Shown here: piece after piece, positions 1-12,928 of the stretch
How positions within the stretch are numbered: the first letter of the stretch is position 1
Layout: each line of letters starts with the position of its first letter
NCBI GenBank assembly: GCA_001692895.1
Contig: KV748186.1
Span: 2,781,785 to 2,845,784 of the forward strand
Length of the DNA stretch: 64,000 nucleotides
From: Cenococcum geophilum 1.58
Lineage: Eukaryota; Ascomycota; Dothideomycetes; Gloniales; Gloniaceae
Direction: 5' to 3'
Translations under genes and position numbers: made by a program
The notes under the pieces: generated by a model
Seen by the model: the letters and a program-made list of their open reading frames with translations, nothing else
Databases searched by the model: none
Told to the model about the DNA's origin: nothing

Positions 1-1560
1 TATATCCTAAGAAGTATAGTAGAGTAGTTTGTGGAGGACTTCTATAAGGGACTAACTTAAGGACATAATAGAGCTATAGGCTTAGTGTTAAGACTCTAAG
101 AGGAGTATATTATTAACGGAATCTAAAGGATAGCTAGAAAAGTTATAAAGAAGTATCTAGATTGCTAAAGGAATAAACTAATAAGGTATAAGCCATATGG
201 AGGGCTATAACCTATTAAAACACTAGAGAGACCATGGGAGGTTATATTATAGGACTTTATTATTAAGTTGCTAAAGTTAAAAGATCCTATTACCGGACAA
301 GATTATAACGCGATCTTAGTAATAGTAAATAAGCTTACGAAGTGGGGATACTTTATAGCATATACAGAAGAAATCTTAGCGGAAGATGTTGCTAGAATCT
401 ACGTTAAAGAAGTATTCGTAAGATATAGAGTACTAAGTAAGATTATATTAGATAGAGATCTAAGATTTATAGTAGTATTCTAAGAGGTATTCTTAGCGGA
501 GTAAGGAGTTAGAGTAGTAACTTTTACTATATATTATCTATAGATAGACGGTTAAACGGAAAGATTAAATTAGACGCTAGAACAGTATCTAAGGCATTAT
601 GTTAATTATATATAGAATAATTGGGTATTATTATTACTAGTTATATAGTTTGTATATAATATAACACCTTAAGAAGGAATAGGCATATTACTATTTAAGG
701 CAAATTATGGATATAAGCTAAGGATATTATTATTACTAAGGCAAGTAAAGAAAACAAGTAGTATAGCTAAAAAAAAAAATAAAGACGCTAATGAATCTTT
801 ATATAGACCTTATGGAATTAGTAAAGAAAGTATAAGAGAGAATAAAAAGGTACTATAACGCTAAGAGATCTAAGGGACCAGATCTTAAGGAGGGAGATAA
901 AGTATAGCTACTATACAAAAATTTCAAGAGTCGACAACTAAGTAAGAAGTTAGACTACGTTAGACTAGGACCTTTTAAAATTATATAGAGGATTTTACTA
1001 GTTACGTTTAAGTTAAACCTATTAGCTAGGATAAAGATCTACCCTATATAGTATATCGTAATGCTAGAGCTAGTATACGGAAATATTGAGCTACCGGTTT
1101 ATAAAGTAGATATATATAGAGGACAAAAAGAGGATAAATGGTAAGTTTTAAAGATCGTTAGTTATAAGGATATTAACAATAAAATATAGTATAAGGTTAA
1201 GTAGATAGGCTATAATAAGACTACCTAGGAGCTACTAGAGAATTTAAAGAATACTATAGGAAAGGTATAGGAGTATTAGAAGAGATTAGGTTAGGCAGTA
1301 TTAATAAAGAAGGATCGCTAAAGAATAAGTTACCTAAGGGGGACCTAAGAAGAGCAGTTGCCGAACTACTTAGATCTATTTCCTTTTCTGTTAGAGGAGA
1401 ATCCGTTCTTTTATTGCTAAGTTCCTATAAACCTTATTTTATAAGTTTTTACTCCTTAGAACGCACCTTTTTATAAACCTTTTTAAGACGGATTAACCGA
1501 GCGGACGCCGCTAGATGAGACTTAAGGGCCCGTTGCTAAGCATTAGCAGCCTCCTGTTTA
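1..1560 (+). mobile_element. Ty3/Gypsy (chromovirus-type) LTR retrotransposon fossil, 3' part of pol
   Basis: Fossil of a Ty3/Gypsy element, cut by the left edge of the window. A plus-strand stretch around 250-480 reads as part of a retroviral-type integrase core, and the stretch around 1140-1270 resembles a chromodomain, which is usual at the C-terminus of chromovirus integrases. Base composition is strongly AT-shifted with TA-rich dinucleotides, as expected after RIP. It is broken many times over and looks old. No LTR could be delimited inside the window. Confidence 0.75.
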
Positions 1561-4519
1561 GCGTCCTAGGAATGGCGCAGTTCCGCCAAAGTAATAGATA
1601 GTTTATTATCTAGCTATATAGCAGCAGATTAAATATAAGACCCTAAGATAAATTAATTAGGGAACTAGACGACTATTAAGAGTAATAGGTTATGTATATT
1701 TAGTATTAGAAATGGAGCGAACGTTACAGGACAAATAAATATTTGCTTTAGTGCACTCTAAGTAAAAGGACGGTTGTCGCGAAGATAGGTTCGCCAACGC
1801 AATATAACCTAACCCCTCTTTTAAACAACGAGAATATAGAGACGGCATAATCTCACTAAGAGATAGTATTATAGCAACAGTGCGAGCACGGCGAGCAGTT
1901 GAGGAAGAAGAAATTGCTTTAGGTATAATGAGTAATAATATTAACCAAATTAATTAGACGGATATTATACCTCTAGTAAACAACTTAGAGATATTTTAAA
2001 TCTTTAAGGACGAAGATAAAGAGGAGGGAGATAGTGTTACGGACGCTTTAAGTACAATATTACAACTACTAGGAGAGGAGTTGGAAGAAGCTAGTTGGTT
2101 AATTTAGGCACGGTCTAGGATAGAGCCGGTAGAGCTATGTGATAAGAAATAGTAACTAAGGTTACGTAGGGTGATCTATATAATCTGTATAATCTGCGAG
2201 ATCTATAATAGAGTAGATAAAGTATACGTATATTACGTACAAGAAGGATTTTATAGGAGTACGGTTATATATTTAAGGACCCTTAGTCCCTACCTAGACA
2301 GTTCCTTCCTTATAGTAATTCTCAGAATATAATTAGAGTTAATCTGTTAGGCAACCACTCCACCAGTTATTATTATATTGTTAACTTTACTTCGTTATTT
2401 ACATACCTAGCCTATTAATGAGCCTACTGTAGTTCCTGCTACAAGGTTCTGTTATAGTTAGTCGTTAACATTTTATAAAGAGGTTAATTCTAATCCTATT
2501 ATAGAATCGCTACCCTAGTCCTCTCGTGCCCTAACTCGTCTTAACCTATTATCTATCTCTACCTTATATTTTCCTAGGCGTTAGCGTTATAGAGGTGTTT
2601 TTAGGTATTTAAGGACGCTATATTATAGGCCCTATTTTAGAGCTAGAGCTATTAAATACTTATAGGGATACGTAGTAACTATATCTTCTAGTTCTATATA
2701 GCAGGTAACATTAGTATCCCTTAAGGTAGCTCTCTTCTATTAGTCCTAGCCTTATACTAAGTAATATTTTACAAGCTTTATTAGGGTAGTAGGGTCTAAA
2801 ATAAACTTCTAAAAGTCTTTAACTCTGCTAGGAAAGCCTTCGGCTACAGTATACTTTAAATAGTCTTTAACTTAAGCAAGCGCTAAGATAGGTTTAATTA
2901 GGTTACTAAGCCATTTCCATAAAGAGTTTTATTAAAGTGCTATATTATTATTAATGCCGGCCTAGAGGTTATTTACCTACGTTTTAACATTATTAACCTG
3001 CCTTATAAGACGTTCTTCTAACAACTTTATTTACGTCTTAACCTTTACAACTTATATCTTAACCTTATTAACTTATATCTTAGCCTTATTAACTTATATC
3101 TTAACCTTATCAACTTATATCTTAACCTTATTAACTTATATCTTAACCTTATTAACTTATATCTTAACCTTATTAACTTATATCTTAACCTTATCTACTT
3201 TAGCATTGACTTAATCAACACCCCTTTTAACTTCCGCTACTTTTATGGCCTAAGGAGCATTATTATCGTATAGGAAAGCCGTCGAGTTGCTTAGCATGCC
3301 TATGGCGCCATCTAGGTAAGGATTTAAATCTATAGAGAGGTCTAACGGTTAAATAGGTAGGGTAAGGTTAACTAAGGTTGTAGTATATTTATATATCTTC
3401 TAACGTAGGTTCTTTAGTGCGGTATAGGACGGCTTAAATGGGACAGCTAATAGAGCCATTGTATTAGTAATACTTGCTACTTTTTCTGTTGCGTATACCT
3501 AACGACTGCGTAATAAATATTCGTGTATTTTGATGAGAATGATAATAGAGTCTTACGGGGTAGACAGTTGTCTAAAAGTTAGATTTAACTTGATTACGTG
3601 CACCTAAACGAACTAATGGCAGAAGCTTGCTCAGAGGTTAAGACACGTAGGTTCCTTAAGTGGTCCGGAATGATTCTTTTTTTGACTTAATTCGATCGAT
3701 TGACTAACCGAATCGTTCCTTGTTCGCTAGCTGTGCGCTCAAATGATTAACGTCTGGTGTACCTCCCTAGGAGGCCTTGATTTGATTTGATTTGACTTGG
3801 CAATAGGCCGATATCAAGTCTCTGGTTTAATTCAATCGATCGATTAAACGAATCGATCTGGTGTTCGTTTCCTCAATTAAATGTTATTTAGTAACTGTCC
3901 ATCTAGTATCCAGCTAAGCCGTAGTAGTGTCTAGATCCTACTATACTATTCAGCAATCGTTTATCTGTTTCGATCCTCCTATACTGTTTAGTAATCGTCC
4001 ATCTAGTACCTACCTTATATCTGGCACCTAGGCCCTGGCTTATATCTGGCTCCTTGCCTCGTGTCTGGCTCGTCCCTAGCTCGTGTCTAACCTCTATAAG
4101 CTTGTGGTACTGTGGGAATCGTCTGTTGTAACACTAGTTGAAAGAAGTCGTTTGCTATCGATTTGGAAGTAATTATGAGTACAAGAGCAGTACCCGGACA
4201 CGAGCCTGTAGGAACAGCTGATTAAAAAAATAATTGGTGTATAGAAAACAACCCCGGGCTTATAACTGTCGACCTGAAAATGAGGTCATAAAAGAAGGAC
4301 TCGTGTGATTATTGATCTACGAAGAAAAGTGACTATATACACATGAGGTAGGTCGCAAAAAGGTAGACATGAGTCACAGGCTGACGACAAAGCTGACGAC
4401 GACAAATTGCCACCAGGTAGGCAGTAGGCGACCGTTCGACAATAAGGGACGTCGGAAGGCACTTTTAAAGATATCACTAAATACTACAAAGAAACCTCGC
4501 GATAGTAAGAATTGGTAGA
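1561..4519. other. AT-rich RIP-mutated region without a resolvable gene
   Basis: No intact gene is visible. The minus strand between about 2000 and 3450 shows remains of a protein-like reading with heptad repeats (see the tandem repeat at 3049-3195), but it is too degraded to assign. From about 3660 to 4090 there are imperfect local duplications: a segment near 3685-3730 recurs near 3825-3870, and a short TAGTAATCGTCCATCTAG-like motif recurs near 3890-4005. The segment 4290-4345 resembles 21497-21550. Some of this may belong to the neighbouring retroelement fossil; that is inference. Confidence 0.4.
3049..3195. repeat. Tandem repeat, seven copies of a 21-bp unit
   Basis: Seven head-to-tail copies of a 21-bp unit (AACTTATATCTTAACCTTATT and close variants), with only one- or two-base differences between copies. 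A 21-bp period equals seven codons. On the minus strand the unit reads as a lysine/valine-rich heptad interrupted by RIP-type stops, which suggests the relic of a coiled-coil coding repeat. Confidence 0.85.
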
Positions 4520-4527
4520 GGCGTAAG

Positions 4528-7500
4528 TAGACTTGCTAATAAACAAATAACTCAAACCATAGGTCTTGGGTTTGGTTAATTGGATATTTTAAAGCTTTAA
4601 GCTTGTTTATTTCGTTTGGTTAATCAAACTAGCAAACAGTTTAGTTAGGTTTAGCTGTTTAGGTAGATTTATATACATTTTTACGCAATAGTAGGAGGAT
4701 CTAGGAGCTCTACGCTACAATTTGGTGATAGGCGTTTGGTGTTATACTAGGCTTAAAAGTCAGGGAACACGATTAGTTACCCCTGGTATTAACAATAGTA
4801 AAGTCTAATTCTATTAATCTAAAGCGGTAAATCTATTAATATTAGTTACTATACTAGCGTCCAAACATCGTATAAGGGTAGCTTACTATAGTATAGACTA
4901 AACCTTATCGTCGCTCTAGCGGTTCTGTTAGACGAACAAGTCACTTATAAGAACTCTGTCAATTAAAGCTGGCTCTAGAAGCTCTCTATATACATAAGGT
5001 CGGGGTAAAGGACTGATGATAACGCTGACGACGATTCTAGAGCTATTACTTAATGGCTATTAGGTTGATATTGCCACCTAGTTAATAATAGGTAATAGAA
5101 ACAGGGTATAAGTTATAAGGTGGTACCTAATAGTAACCTTAACGTTTAACAGGTTCCTAGAAAAGGTTATATAACTCTAATTTTAACACAGAGTTTTCCT
5201 ATATAAAAGATGCCTAAAAAATCAATTGCCCACTATAACGGTAGTAATATTAATCCGGCTATATAGCTAATCCTCCCTATATATTATTATATGTATATAA
5301 AATAGCTTCTAAAGTAGGAAATAGCGCTTCTTAATAGCACTAAAGTTGGAAGCTGAAATTAAAAATTTAGGTAGGACTTGTTGCTCTATTTTAAAGTTAG
5401 TAAACCAAATTAAATAGCGCGATCTCTGGTTAAGTCCAAACTAGTATATAATTTCCTTATTAGGAAAGATTATTTTCTGCGTTTAATAAAGCTGTTACGG
5501 TTCTAGCTTTGTGTATACTGCAAGGCTATAATAATATTAGGTCGCATTTATAAGCAATAAGGCTTAAGTATATTACTAAGCTTACTAAACGATTGTTCGC
5601 AGTCGCAGCTTAATAGTAGTATACTTAGTATATTAAGCGCTATTTAACTAAGGTTAGGAAATTCTATTACCATTATCCTCTAATATAAGAATAGATCGCG
5701 AGCTAGTAGGTAATCTTCTACTAGTAGATTAAGTTTCTTCTACTACTTATACTTATCTTCTTAATTATCTAAGGAAGGTGCTATAATAAAGGCAGTGTCT
5801 ATAAAGCTTCTAATATAGTTATTAATATTAAATTATAGGGGCTAATTCTTCTTAGAGGCTTATCCTACTAACTATAGCTTTTTTCCTTTATACTTAAGCT
5901 AGAGCTCCTAAAAGGAAGCATTACTGCTAGTTATCTAATTAGGCCTCTCTTTTTAGTTATTTTAGCAGAATCGCTTAAGGTTAGGGTATAATAGATAAGC
6001 TGCATAGTAAATAGGCGTCTAATTAAGCGCTATATAGTATTTTTAAAGCTTCGCCTACCTGCAATTAACGTTAATTTTATAGTAATCCTCAATCGCATCC
6101 TAATTAGGATAATCCTCTATTATTACCTTAGTTAATTAAGCTTTAACTTCTTTATAGTGTCTTATTAGAAACTCTATATAAGGGATAACTTCTTATATCG
6201 CGCTACTGCACCTAGCTTTACCTCTTTCTTTAAGCTTAAGTATAGCTTGCTAAAGCGGCTTAAGAAGCTAAATATATTACTTAATAATGTCCTAATTATA
6301 GGAAGTAAGGCAATTACTTTATACGTAAAGAGGACGATTAAGAGGCTTCTAATACGGATTTAAATTCTTTCTATGTTATTAACTAGACTTAATCGTTATA
6401 AGCTTCCTATTCCACTTATTAATATTATACTATATTATTAAGGAAATAGGGCCTTAAAGCTTAATAGCCCGTTTAAATATTATTAAATAACCATTCTACC
6501 TAGTCTTAACAGGCTTAATAAGCTTAAGGACTTTAAAATCGGCACGCAGTAGTATAGCGTTTTTCTTTTACTAAAAGGTATAGAACTGCTTATACTTTTA
6601 TAGTAAATAAATTAAGTAGATAAAATTAATAAGAGTTCTAAGCGGGCCTTCCTTTTGCTACTCCTTTAGGAACTGCTGCTCTTTCTATAAAAGTCTTAGT
6701 TTTAATTAAATTAATAGTAGGAGAATGCCTACCTACTATTAAGTTCTTATTACTATTCTTAAACGTATCTTTATTAGTTCTAAATAGACTTAATTAAGCC
6801 ACTAAATTAAATATATAGGTAGTATACCATACTTAACGTTACTCTTTATTAAATCTAAGCTCTGCTATAAGGAAGTTAATGCAGATATTATTATTATAGG
6901 CATTATGTAAGAGGCCAGCCTAACTAGAACGTATGATTATCTAATTAATAGTGTCTCCGGTAAGTAGAAGGTAAGTTAAAGGTAAATAGAAGGTAAGTTA
7001 AAGGTAGAATAAGTTTCACGTATTAAAGGACAAATGCTTCTAACCACTTCTATTTAGAGACTAATCGCTAATTCTTCTCTAGAGGGGAACTAGCTTCCTA
7101 TATGTTTCTTCCAAGACGCTAGTAAAACCTTTCGCCCCTAACCTGTCTGACTGTGTCTTCTGGAACATAGATGGGACATAGATAAAACCTCCTACCGTCT
7201 TATTAGATATATACCTCTTAAGGGATTCCGTTACACATTATTTATAACAAATTAGCCAATTCGACTACCTAGATTATACTTAGTAATAATATTGCCAATA
7301 ATGTTATAGTAGTTATAGCCGCTATATAGGCTAAGCTGCTCTAGTAGAGTAAGCATAAAGTCTTAAATCTAGCTTTAATTATCTAAATAGTAAACATAGA
7401 CGTTAGTAAGAGCCTTTTTCTTATCGCGCGTTGTCTAGCTATTAAATAATATATAAAATCTTATTATTAATTACGCCAGTTCTTCTATTACTATACTTTT

Positions 7501-8508
7501 ATTACTATTATATTTAGTAAGAACTTAATTATAAATTGCCTTATAGTTTTAGTATAGATTAAGCTCGGCGTCCTTATTTACGGCCGTAATTAGGGCACAA
7601 AATTTAGGTCGCTTAACTTCTTATAAAGGGTGGTTTCCGGTGGTGATCTATAGTATAACTGCTTATTTAAAGATATTAGAGTTATAGGACTTAATAAGCT
7701 TATTAGCAACTACTTATAATATATAGTGGGTTTAAATCTACTCTAAAATAGTTAAGGCCTTCCGCTTTTAAGACATTGTATAATTAATAGGACTATAAGA
7801 ATTAACCTAGTGGCCATCTATATCCTTAGCAAGGTATCCTACCGTAGAAGTAGTAGCTCTACTAGTCTTATATAATGTCACCTTAATCTTATATAGACGG
7901 CAGTATTTGTATAAGAAAACGGTTGTTTTCTTACTAAATCTTTACTAGAGCCGCCAGCTATAGTCCTATATAAAGCTTAGAGTTTTAAAGAGGTTTTAAT
8001 AAGGCCGTTAATATCTCTCTATATAGTCCTAATTAAGGCCTTTATATTTGTCCTAGGGGGAGGTTAATTCTAATAAGGTATTAGAACCTTTGTAGGCTTC
8101 GCTAGGCGCAATTATAGGCGTGTTCTCTGCTAAATTAATAAGGCCAGCTTTGGTAAGATGGGAAGATATAATATAGGCAGTATAGCGATAGGAATTAGTG
8201 GGTAAAAGAGAAGTCTTTAGAGTGTTAAGTCGGAAAGACGCGTTTGGATGTTTATTTTCGGCGCGTATATTATATTACGATCGTGGTATATTATAGAACT
8301 ACCCAAAACTTAACCACTAAGAACCCCCCCTTGACCAGAAATAATACCTATATCTTATATATTAAATAAGCAAACCAACTCAATTAAACGAGATAATATA
8401 GGGCTTAATTAACTGCTAAAATCAGGCCTCTAGGCTTGGTTGGTTGTTTCATTACAAAGTAAACAAGTAAGCAAACTAGCAAACGGGGTTTGTTTATTAG
8501 CAAGTCTA
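4528..8508 (-). mobile_element. hAT-superfamily DNA transposon, RIP-degraded, with intact ends
   Basis: The element is 3981 bp and is bounded by a perfect 8-bp duplication, GGCGTAAG, at 4520-4527 and 8509-8516, the hallmark size for hAT. The ends are inverted: TAGACTTGCTAATAAACAAA at the left and its reverse complement at 8489-8508. AAACAAG-type motifs recur just inside both ends, like the subterminal repeats of hAT elements. The minus strand around 5950-6330 reads as hAT transposase catalytic-region sequence (a stretch resembling ERGKARC...VIPYIEFL...HYKEVK) broken by TAG/TAA codons that look like RIP of CAG/CAA/TGG. No open transposase survives. A segment around 6955-7215 is less AT-rich than its surroundings and may be a later insertion. 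Confidence 0.85.
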
Positions 8509-8516
8509 GGCGTAAG

Positions 8517-9001
8517 TATGCTCTAAGGACTCTATTCGGCTGTAGCGTTTGCGAAATACCGTTCTGTAGAAACGACGACTGCTGGCTACCATATATTGAG
8601 CGACTCAGCTCTAAAGATTAAGCCTATATATCAATTTGCATAAGATTTGAGCAATATTACCAGCCCTGAATTCCTGAGTACGAGTTGTTAATTCTATCGA
8701 TTTGATTGGCTGCCTCTTATCGATAACCGTAGGGCGAATTTCATCGTGCTAAGGGATAGCGTCTTAAGGAGACGACTACTTGTGCTTAATAGTTACTAAT
8801 TAGAAGAGAGGTTATATAGGCTATATAACAGTAGAAGAAAATGTTTTACCCGGCTCTAGATAGCAGCACGGTTTCCCTTTTATGTATATATATACATCTA
8901 TATAGACCCATTGCATGGACCCTAAGGGGAACCGCAACAGCGTAATTGAATATCTTGTCTTATAGCTTTAAATAATTAAAAATATTATAATGTTGCTGCT
9001 A
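8517..9001. other. AT-rich spacer between the hAT element and a MITE
   Basis: No gene or element end was recognised. Composition is mixed, with short TA-rich tracts such as the run near 8884-8905. Confidence 0.4.
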
Positions 9002-9492
9002 CAGCCTGTTGCACGACCAGCTTCACCCCCCCCATTTGGCGAGCGCTGCGATATTTCAAATTCGCTACGCGCATCCAAGTTCGCCTGGTTGCCACCAGCT
9101 GTACGTAGTAATTGTAGCGAAGCTATATGCTTGGCTGCAAGAACTTTGTTTCTGGAGGCCTTCCTCCACAGTGCCGTGATCTTTGTCAAATGTCGTAAGG
9201 TTTCTACCCGTACGATACTGCCAAATTTCATCGACCTCTCTGCAGAGACAGCGTTGTATTCGCGTTTTGGCGGCCACAACGGGAGGCATAGTTAAGGGGG
9301 AGAAGAGGAAGCGTGCGTCTTCAATTCGATTCTCCTGGCCAACCAAGGCGATTCTCCATGGCAACCAAAAAGGTCCTTGCGTGTAGCCACAGCCGTTCGC
9401 TACAATTACTCGTGAGATTGGATGCGCATACCGAATTTAAAATTTTGGAGCACTCGCTAAACGGGGGGTGAAGCTGGTCGTGCAATAGGCTG
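9002..9492. mobile_element. MITE with about 80-bp TIRs and TA target duplication (Tc1/mariner-type)
   Basis: A 491-bp element with long imperfect terminal inverted repeats. The left end starts CAGCCTGTTGCACGACCAGC, and the right end is the inverse of CAGCCTATTGCACGACCAGC. The match continues about 80 bp inward on both sides, down to a GCGCATCCAA motif. TA flanks each end (9000-9001 and 9493-9494). Differences between the TIRs are partly transitions. The interior is GC-richer than the flanks. Open frames on both strands inside it are short, mutually overlapping and unlike any protein I know, so I treat it as non-autonomous. Confidence 0.82.
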
Positions 9493-9826
9493 TACCTATA
9501 ATATAGTAATAAGTATATTTATAAAAGCTAAAAATCCATTACTAATAGATCTAGCTCTTGCGATTATTTTAAGCCTATATGCAGCCCTAGACCTTATATG
9601 GGTGGCTTTATTAATTTTGTTAAAGATTATATATATCCCTATATAAATGCAAGACTTAATGCAAGACTTGAGCTTAGCTATAACGTTGCAACAGGCGCAT
9701 ATATAAGGCTTAAAAGTTTATTAATTATAAAGCTGCTTCTACGGATTAATTTAACGGTATTTCTAAAATAATAGCTGTTATAGGGGTGTAGATTAATTTC
9801 GGTAAAAAAGGTAACTGCTCTATATA
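9493..9826. other. AT-rich spacer
   Basis: RIP-like TA-rich sequence between two DNA transposons. No feature was recognised. Confidence 0.4.
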
Positions 9827-12262
9827 ACGTATGTGATGGGGTTATAAAGGTGACCCTAGTTATAAAGGTTTTGAATATCAAAATACTCGAAAATATAAAT
9901 TTAGTCGCAAATAACCAGTAAACCCCATTTAAAATTACTGCATCATTATTAAGGAGTATTGAAGCCATAAATATATATAATAGAGTCTATATAAAGTTAA
10001 TTTTTGGTATTTTAAAGTTTAACTAACGACTGAGTTTAGCTCTAGATATTGCTAATTAACTTAGGCTCCTTATCTAAGGACTCTTTGTCGCTTAAATTAC
10101 TTATATTATTATCCTCCTGCCCTTCCTACAAGTCCTTTGGTAAAGCAGCTTCTTCTATAGCCTTCTTAGCGGTCTTTTAAAGTTGCTTAATAAGAACTAT
10201 AGCCGTAGCGGCAGTAGTAAAGAACTCTTCTACCCGCTTCTAGAGCTTATCTATAGTTAATTGTTTTAACGTTGTATAATAGGCTGCTATACTAGCCGCT
10301 AATTAAGCTTCTTTAGTATACTTTCTGCGAGCTATATTAGCGGCAGTAAGGGAGTCCTTTTGCGCCTTCTTAGCTACCTTTCCTGCCTCTACTGCTTCTC
10401 TATAGTGAACCTTAGCCAGCTCCTTTATATTAGCAACCCTTTTCTAGGCTGCCTTTCTAACCTTAACTTGCTCCTTAGTAAGCTCTACTACTACTTAACG
10501 ATCCTTCTTAAGCTATTTCCTAGTAAGTGTAGCTTACTCTTTAGCCTTTTAAGTGGCCTCTTTAGTGGTAGTAAGCTTCCTTATTGCTTCTAAAGTAAGA
10601 ACTAATTTAGTAGAGAGTATATTCTGTTTACACTTCTTCTTAGCCTTCCTTTCCTTAGTATATTGCCGAAGATTATTATTTTTAACTTATATAAGCCTAA
10701 GGCCCCCTCCTAAGGATTATAAGTGTTGCATTAACTTTAAGATAACTACCTCTGTTGTCTTTAGTGTAGTTTCTAGATAAAGGATTATATACGTATACTA
10801 AGCTCAAGCGTACTCGCTATCTAGTAGGGGAGGATATATAGGGGAGGATAAGATCGTTACCTCTACGTAATAAGGTGGAGGCGTAGATAGCTTAATAGAT
10901 GTAGGCTATTTAGAGTAGCGCGCGAGGGCTTAATTTAGGTTAAAGGGAAGGAGGCCTATGGCCTTAAAGGCGCTCCTAATTAACTCTCTAGTATATACCT
11001 GCGGCCGAATCTTACCTAGTATCCGTAGAAAATAGTCTCTATTAATACTAGTAATACCGCGCGCTATATATTTATTAACTTTTAATAAATAGAGTTCCTT
11101 AAGAACTAAAAAGATAACCAGATCTAAGGGTTGAAGAAGGTGTGTTAAATACGGCGGTAGGCAAATTGGTATAATCTTCTTTAACTAGTAGAACTTAATA
11201 AACTTAATATTAATGTGGCTACTATAGCCGTTGTATTTTCCGTCTTCTATTGTCCTCTTCTATACCTTAGTTTATTAGGTATAGCGCTTAAAGTACTCTA
11301 GCCACCATACCCTAAGCTCTTAATTCGACCATCTATTTTCGCTTATTATAATTATATACTCGCCTATAGCTTCTTCTGCTTCTTACTATAGCGATTCTAT
11401 ATATTAGCGTCCTTTAAAAATAATAAATGGTGGAATTATCCCCCCTTATATACTAATTGAATTAATTTATAAAACCTACTCCTAAAAGCCGTTAATTGTT
11501 TTAAAGTTAATAACATTACCTCTTAATACGACTACTTTAGCGCTATATGCGAAGCCTATAGCATAGCCAGTCTTATCTATATTCTATATATTGGCGTTAT
11601 TAATATTATACTAAGTCTTTGCATTTAAGTAGTCGGTAAAAAACCTCTTAATTAAAGCAGGATTATTACTAGTAATAGCGCGCTCTAAGCTAATTAATTA
11701 TATATAGTAAGTACGGAGCTCCTCCTACTGTTTTAGAAAGCCGTATATCCATTTTATACTGAGTGGTGTAACTTAGGTATAAGGGAGGTTGGGGTTTTCG
11801 CGTTAGAGAATAAGTATCGCGATTATTTAAACTGTGTAGTATTAATATGGAAACCCAGCTTTAGTAAGATAAATATAATGTTAAATAACTACTGCCTCTC
11901 TAGCTGGAGTAATACGATACTGATTAATGTGGGCAACTTAAGAAGACTGTAATTTGCCTCGGAGCCTGTGGCGGAAAGTAACTGGGTTAACCTCATGGGC
12001 CTTTGTATAAGCTTTGGCGCTTTTATAGAGACTTATTGTTCGCCAGGCTGTTAAAGCTGCTTGTAAACGATCTTCTGCATCAAGAGCACGCGGCTAGCGA
12101 GGTATGGTAATATAGAGTTTTGTATAGGGAGGTAAGGAGAAAAGTCAATGTGTTGATGTTTAAAGCGGTAGTATATTTTAGGCAATATGCTAGCCTAAAA
12201 AGGAAGGCGGTAGTGTAAAACCTTCATAACTAGGGTCACCTTTATAACCCTATCACATACGT
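9827..12262 (-). mobile_element. Pogo/Fot1-like Tc1-mariner transposon, RIP-degraded
   Basis: A 2436-bp element with about 46-bp terminal inverted repeats starting ACGTATGTGATRGGGTTATA and TA duplications at 9825-9826 and 12263-12264. The minus strand carries a decayed DDE transposase. Around 11210-11440 it reads like the Fot1/pogo catalytic region (PPFIIFKG..., then SENRWSN...W, then a D-G-x-x-SSH remnant). The 10080-10780 part reads as the lysine/alanine-rich helical C-terminal tail of such proteins. Many TAG/TAA/TGA codons interrupt it, most explicable by RIP. The element is dead as a source of transposase, but both ends are well preserved. Confidence 0.85.
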
Positions 12263-12306
12263 TATAAATAAAGTCGGATCGCTTAATAAAGTCTGGAAAA
12301 GTCTCT

Positions 12307-12394
12307 CAGACCATAGAATCAACTTTTTGACTAAAAAGGTTAGCGATATCCGCTTGCGGATATACGTATGTCCGCTAATAGATTCTATGGTCTG
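12307..12394. repeat. Small nested palindrome
   Basis: An outer 14-bp perfect inverted repeat, CAGACCATAGAATC at 12307-12320 with its complement at 12381-12394, encloses a second near-complete palindrome at 12346-12363 (ATATCCGC-TT-GCGGATAT). It may be a short MITE relic or a hairpin-forming spacer. No target duplication was identified. Confidence 0.5.
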
Positions 12395-12701
12395 GGCTTG
12401 CTGAGGTAACACAAGACTGTAAAATTGAAAAAACGTGTTAAAAAGTGGCTCGTTAAGCAGGGTGGCTCGCTTCCTGGTCAGCTAACGTTAAAACTAGTCT
12501 ATTGCGGCACGGGTGGGTGTCTATAGTTAATGGCAAGATGTTGGAGGCCGCAAAACTCCGGGTTCTTCCCATACTGTAGAGTGCAGGAGAACACGCTGTA
12601 CTAAGGCTTAAGTAGCTTAAAAGTATGCCTCCTCAGCTTCCACATTCGGGTTGCACTAGATAACATTGGCCCGCATCGAATGGACGGTGTTACTTGGTGT
12701 A

Positions 12702-12928
12702 ACGTAGGTAACGGGGTTTTGACCGCACCCTAGTTTTGACCGCGCTAGCGTACCGCCTACTATTTTAAGTAAAGTTTTGTTGTTCTGCCAAAAATAAAGC
12801 AACACATACATTTAAAAGGCGGTGTGTCGTGCTAAGGCTTACATAGGCGTGATAGATATAACCTAGGTAAAGTTTTGATGTTCAAAACGGTCATAACTAG
12901 GGTGCGGTCAAAACCCCGTTACCTACGT
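12702..12928. mobile_element. 227-bp MITE related to the neighbouring pogo/Fot1-like family
   Basis: Terminal inverted repeats of at least 34 bp begin ACGTAGGTAACGGGGTTTTG, and TA duplications lie at 12700-12701 and 12929-12930. The TIR shares its ACGTA start, a GGGG block and an ACCCTAGTT block with the TIR of the 9827-12262 element, at the same spacing. This fits a non-autonomous relative mobilised by the same transposase family (inference). It shows little RIP. Confidence 0.8.

Noticed and set aside
8968-9386. Open frames of about 100 codons on both strands inside the 491-bp MITE
   Set aside because: They overlap each other and the TIRs and match no transposase feature.
10360-10780. Plus-strand open frames rich in leucine, serine and cysteine
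   Set aside because: Reverse complement of the lysine/alanine-rich tail of the decayed pogo/Fot1 transposase on the minus strand.
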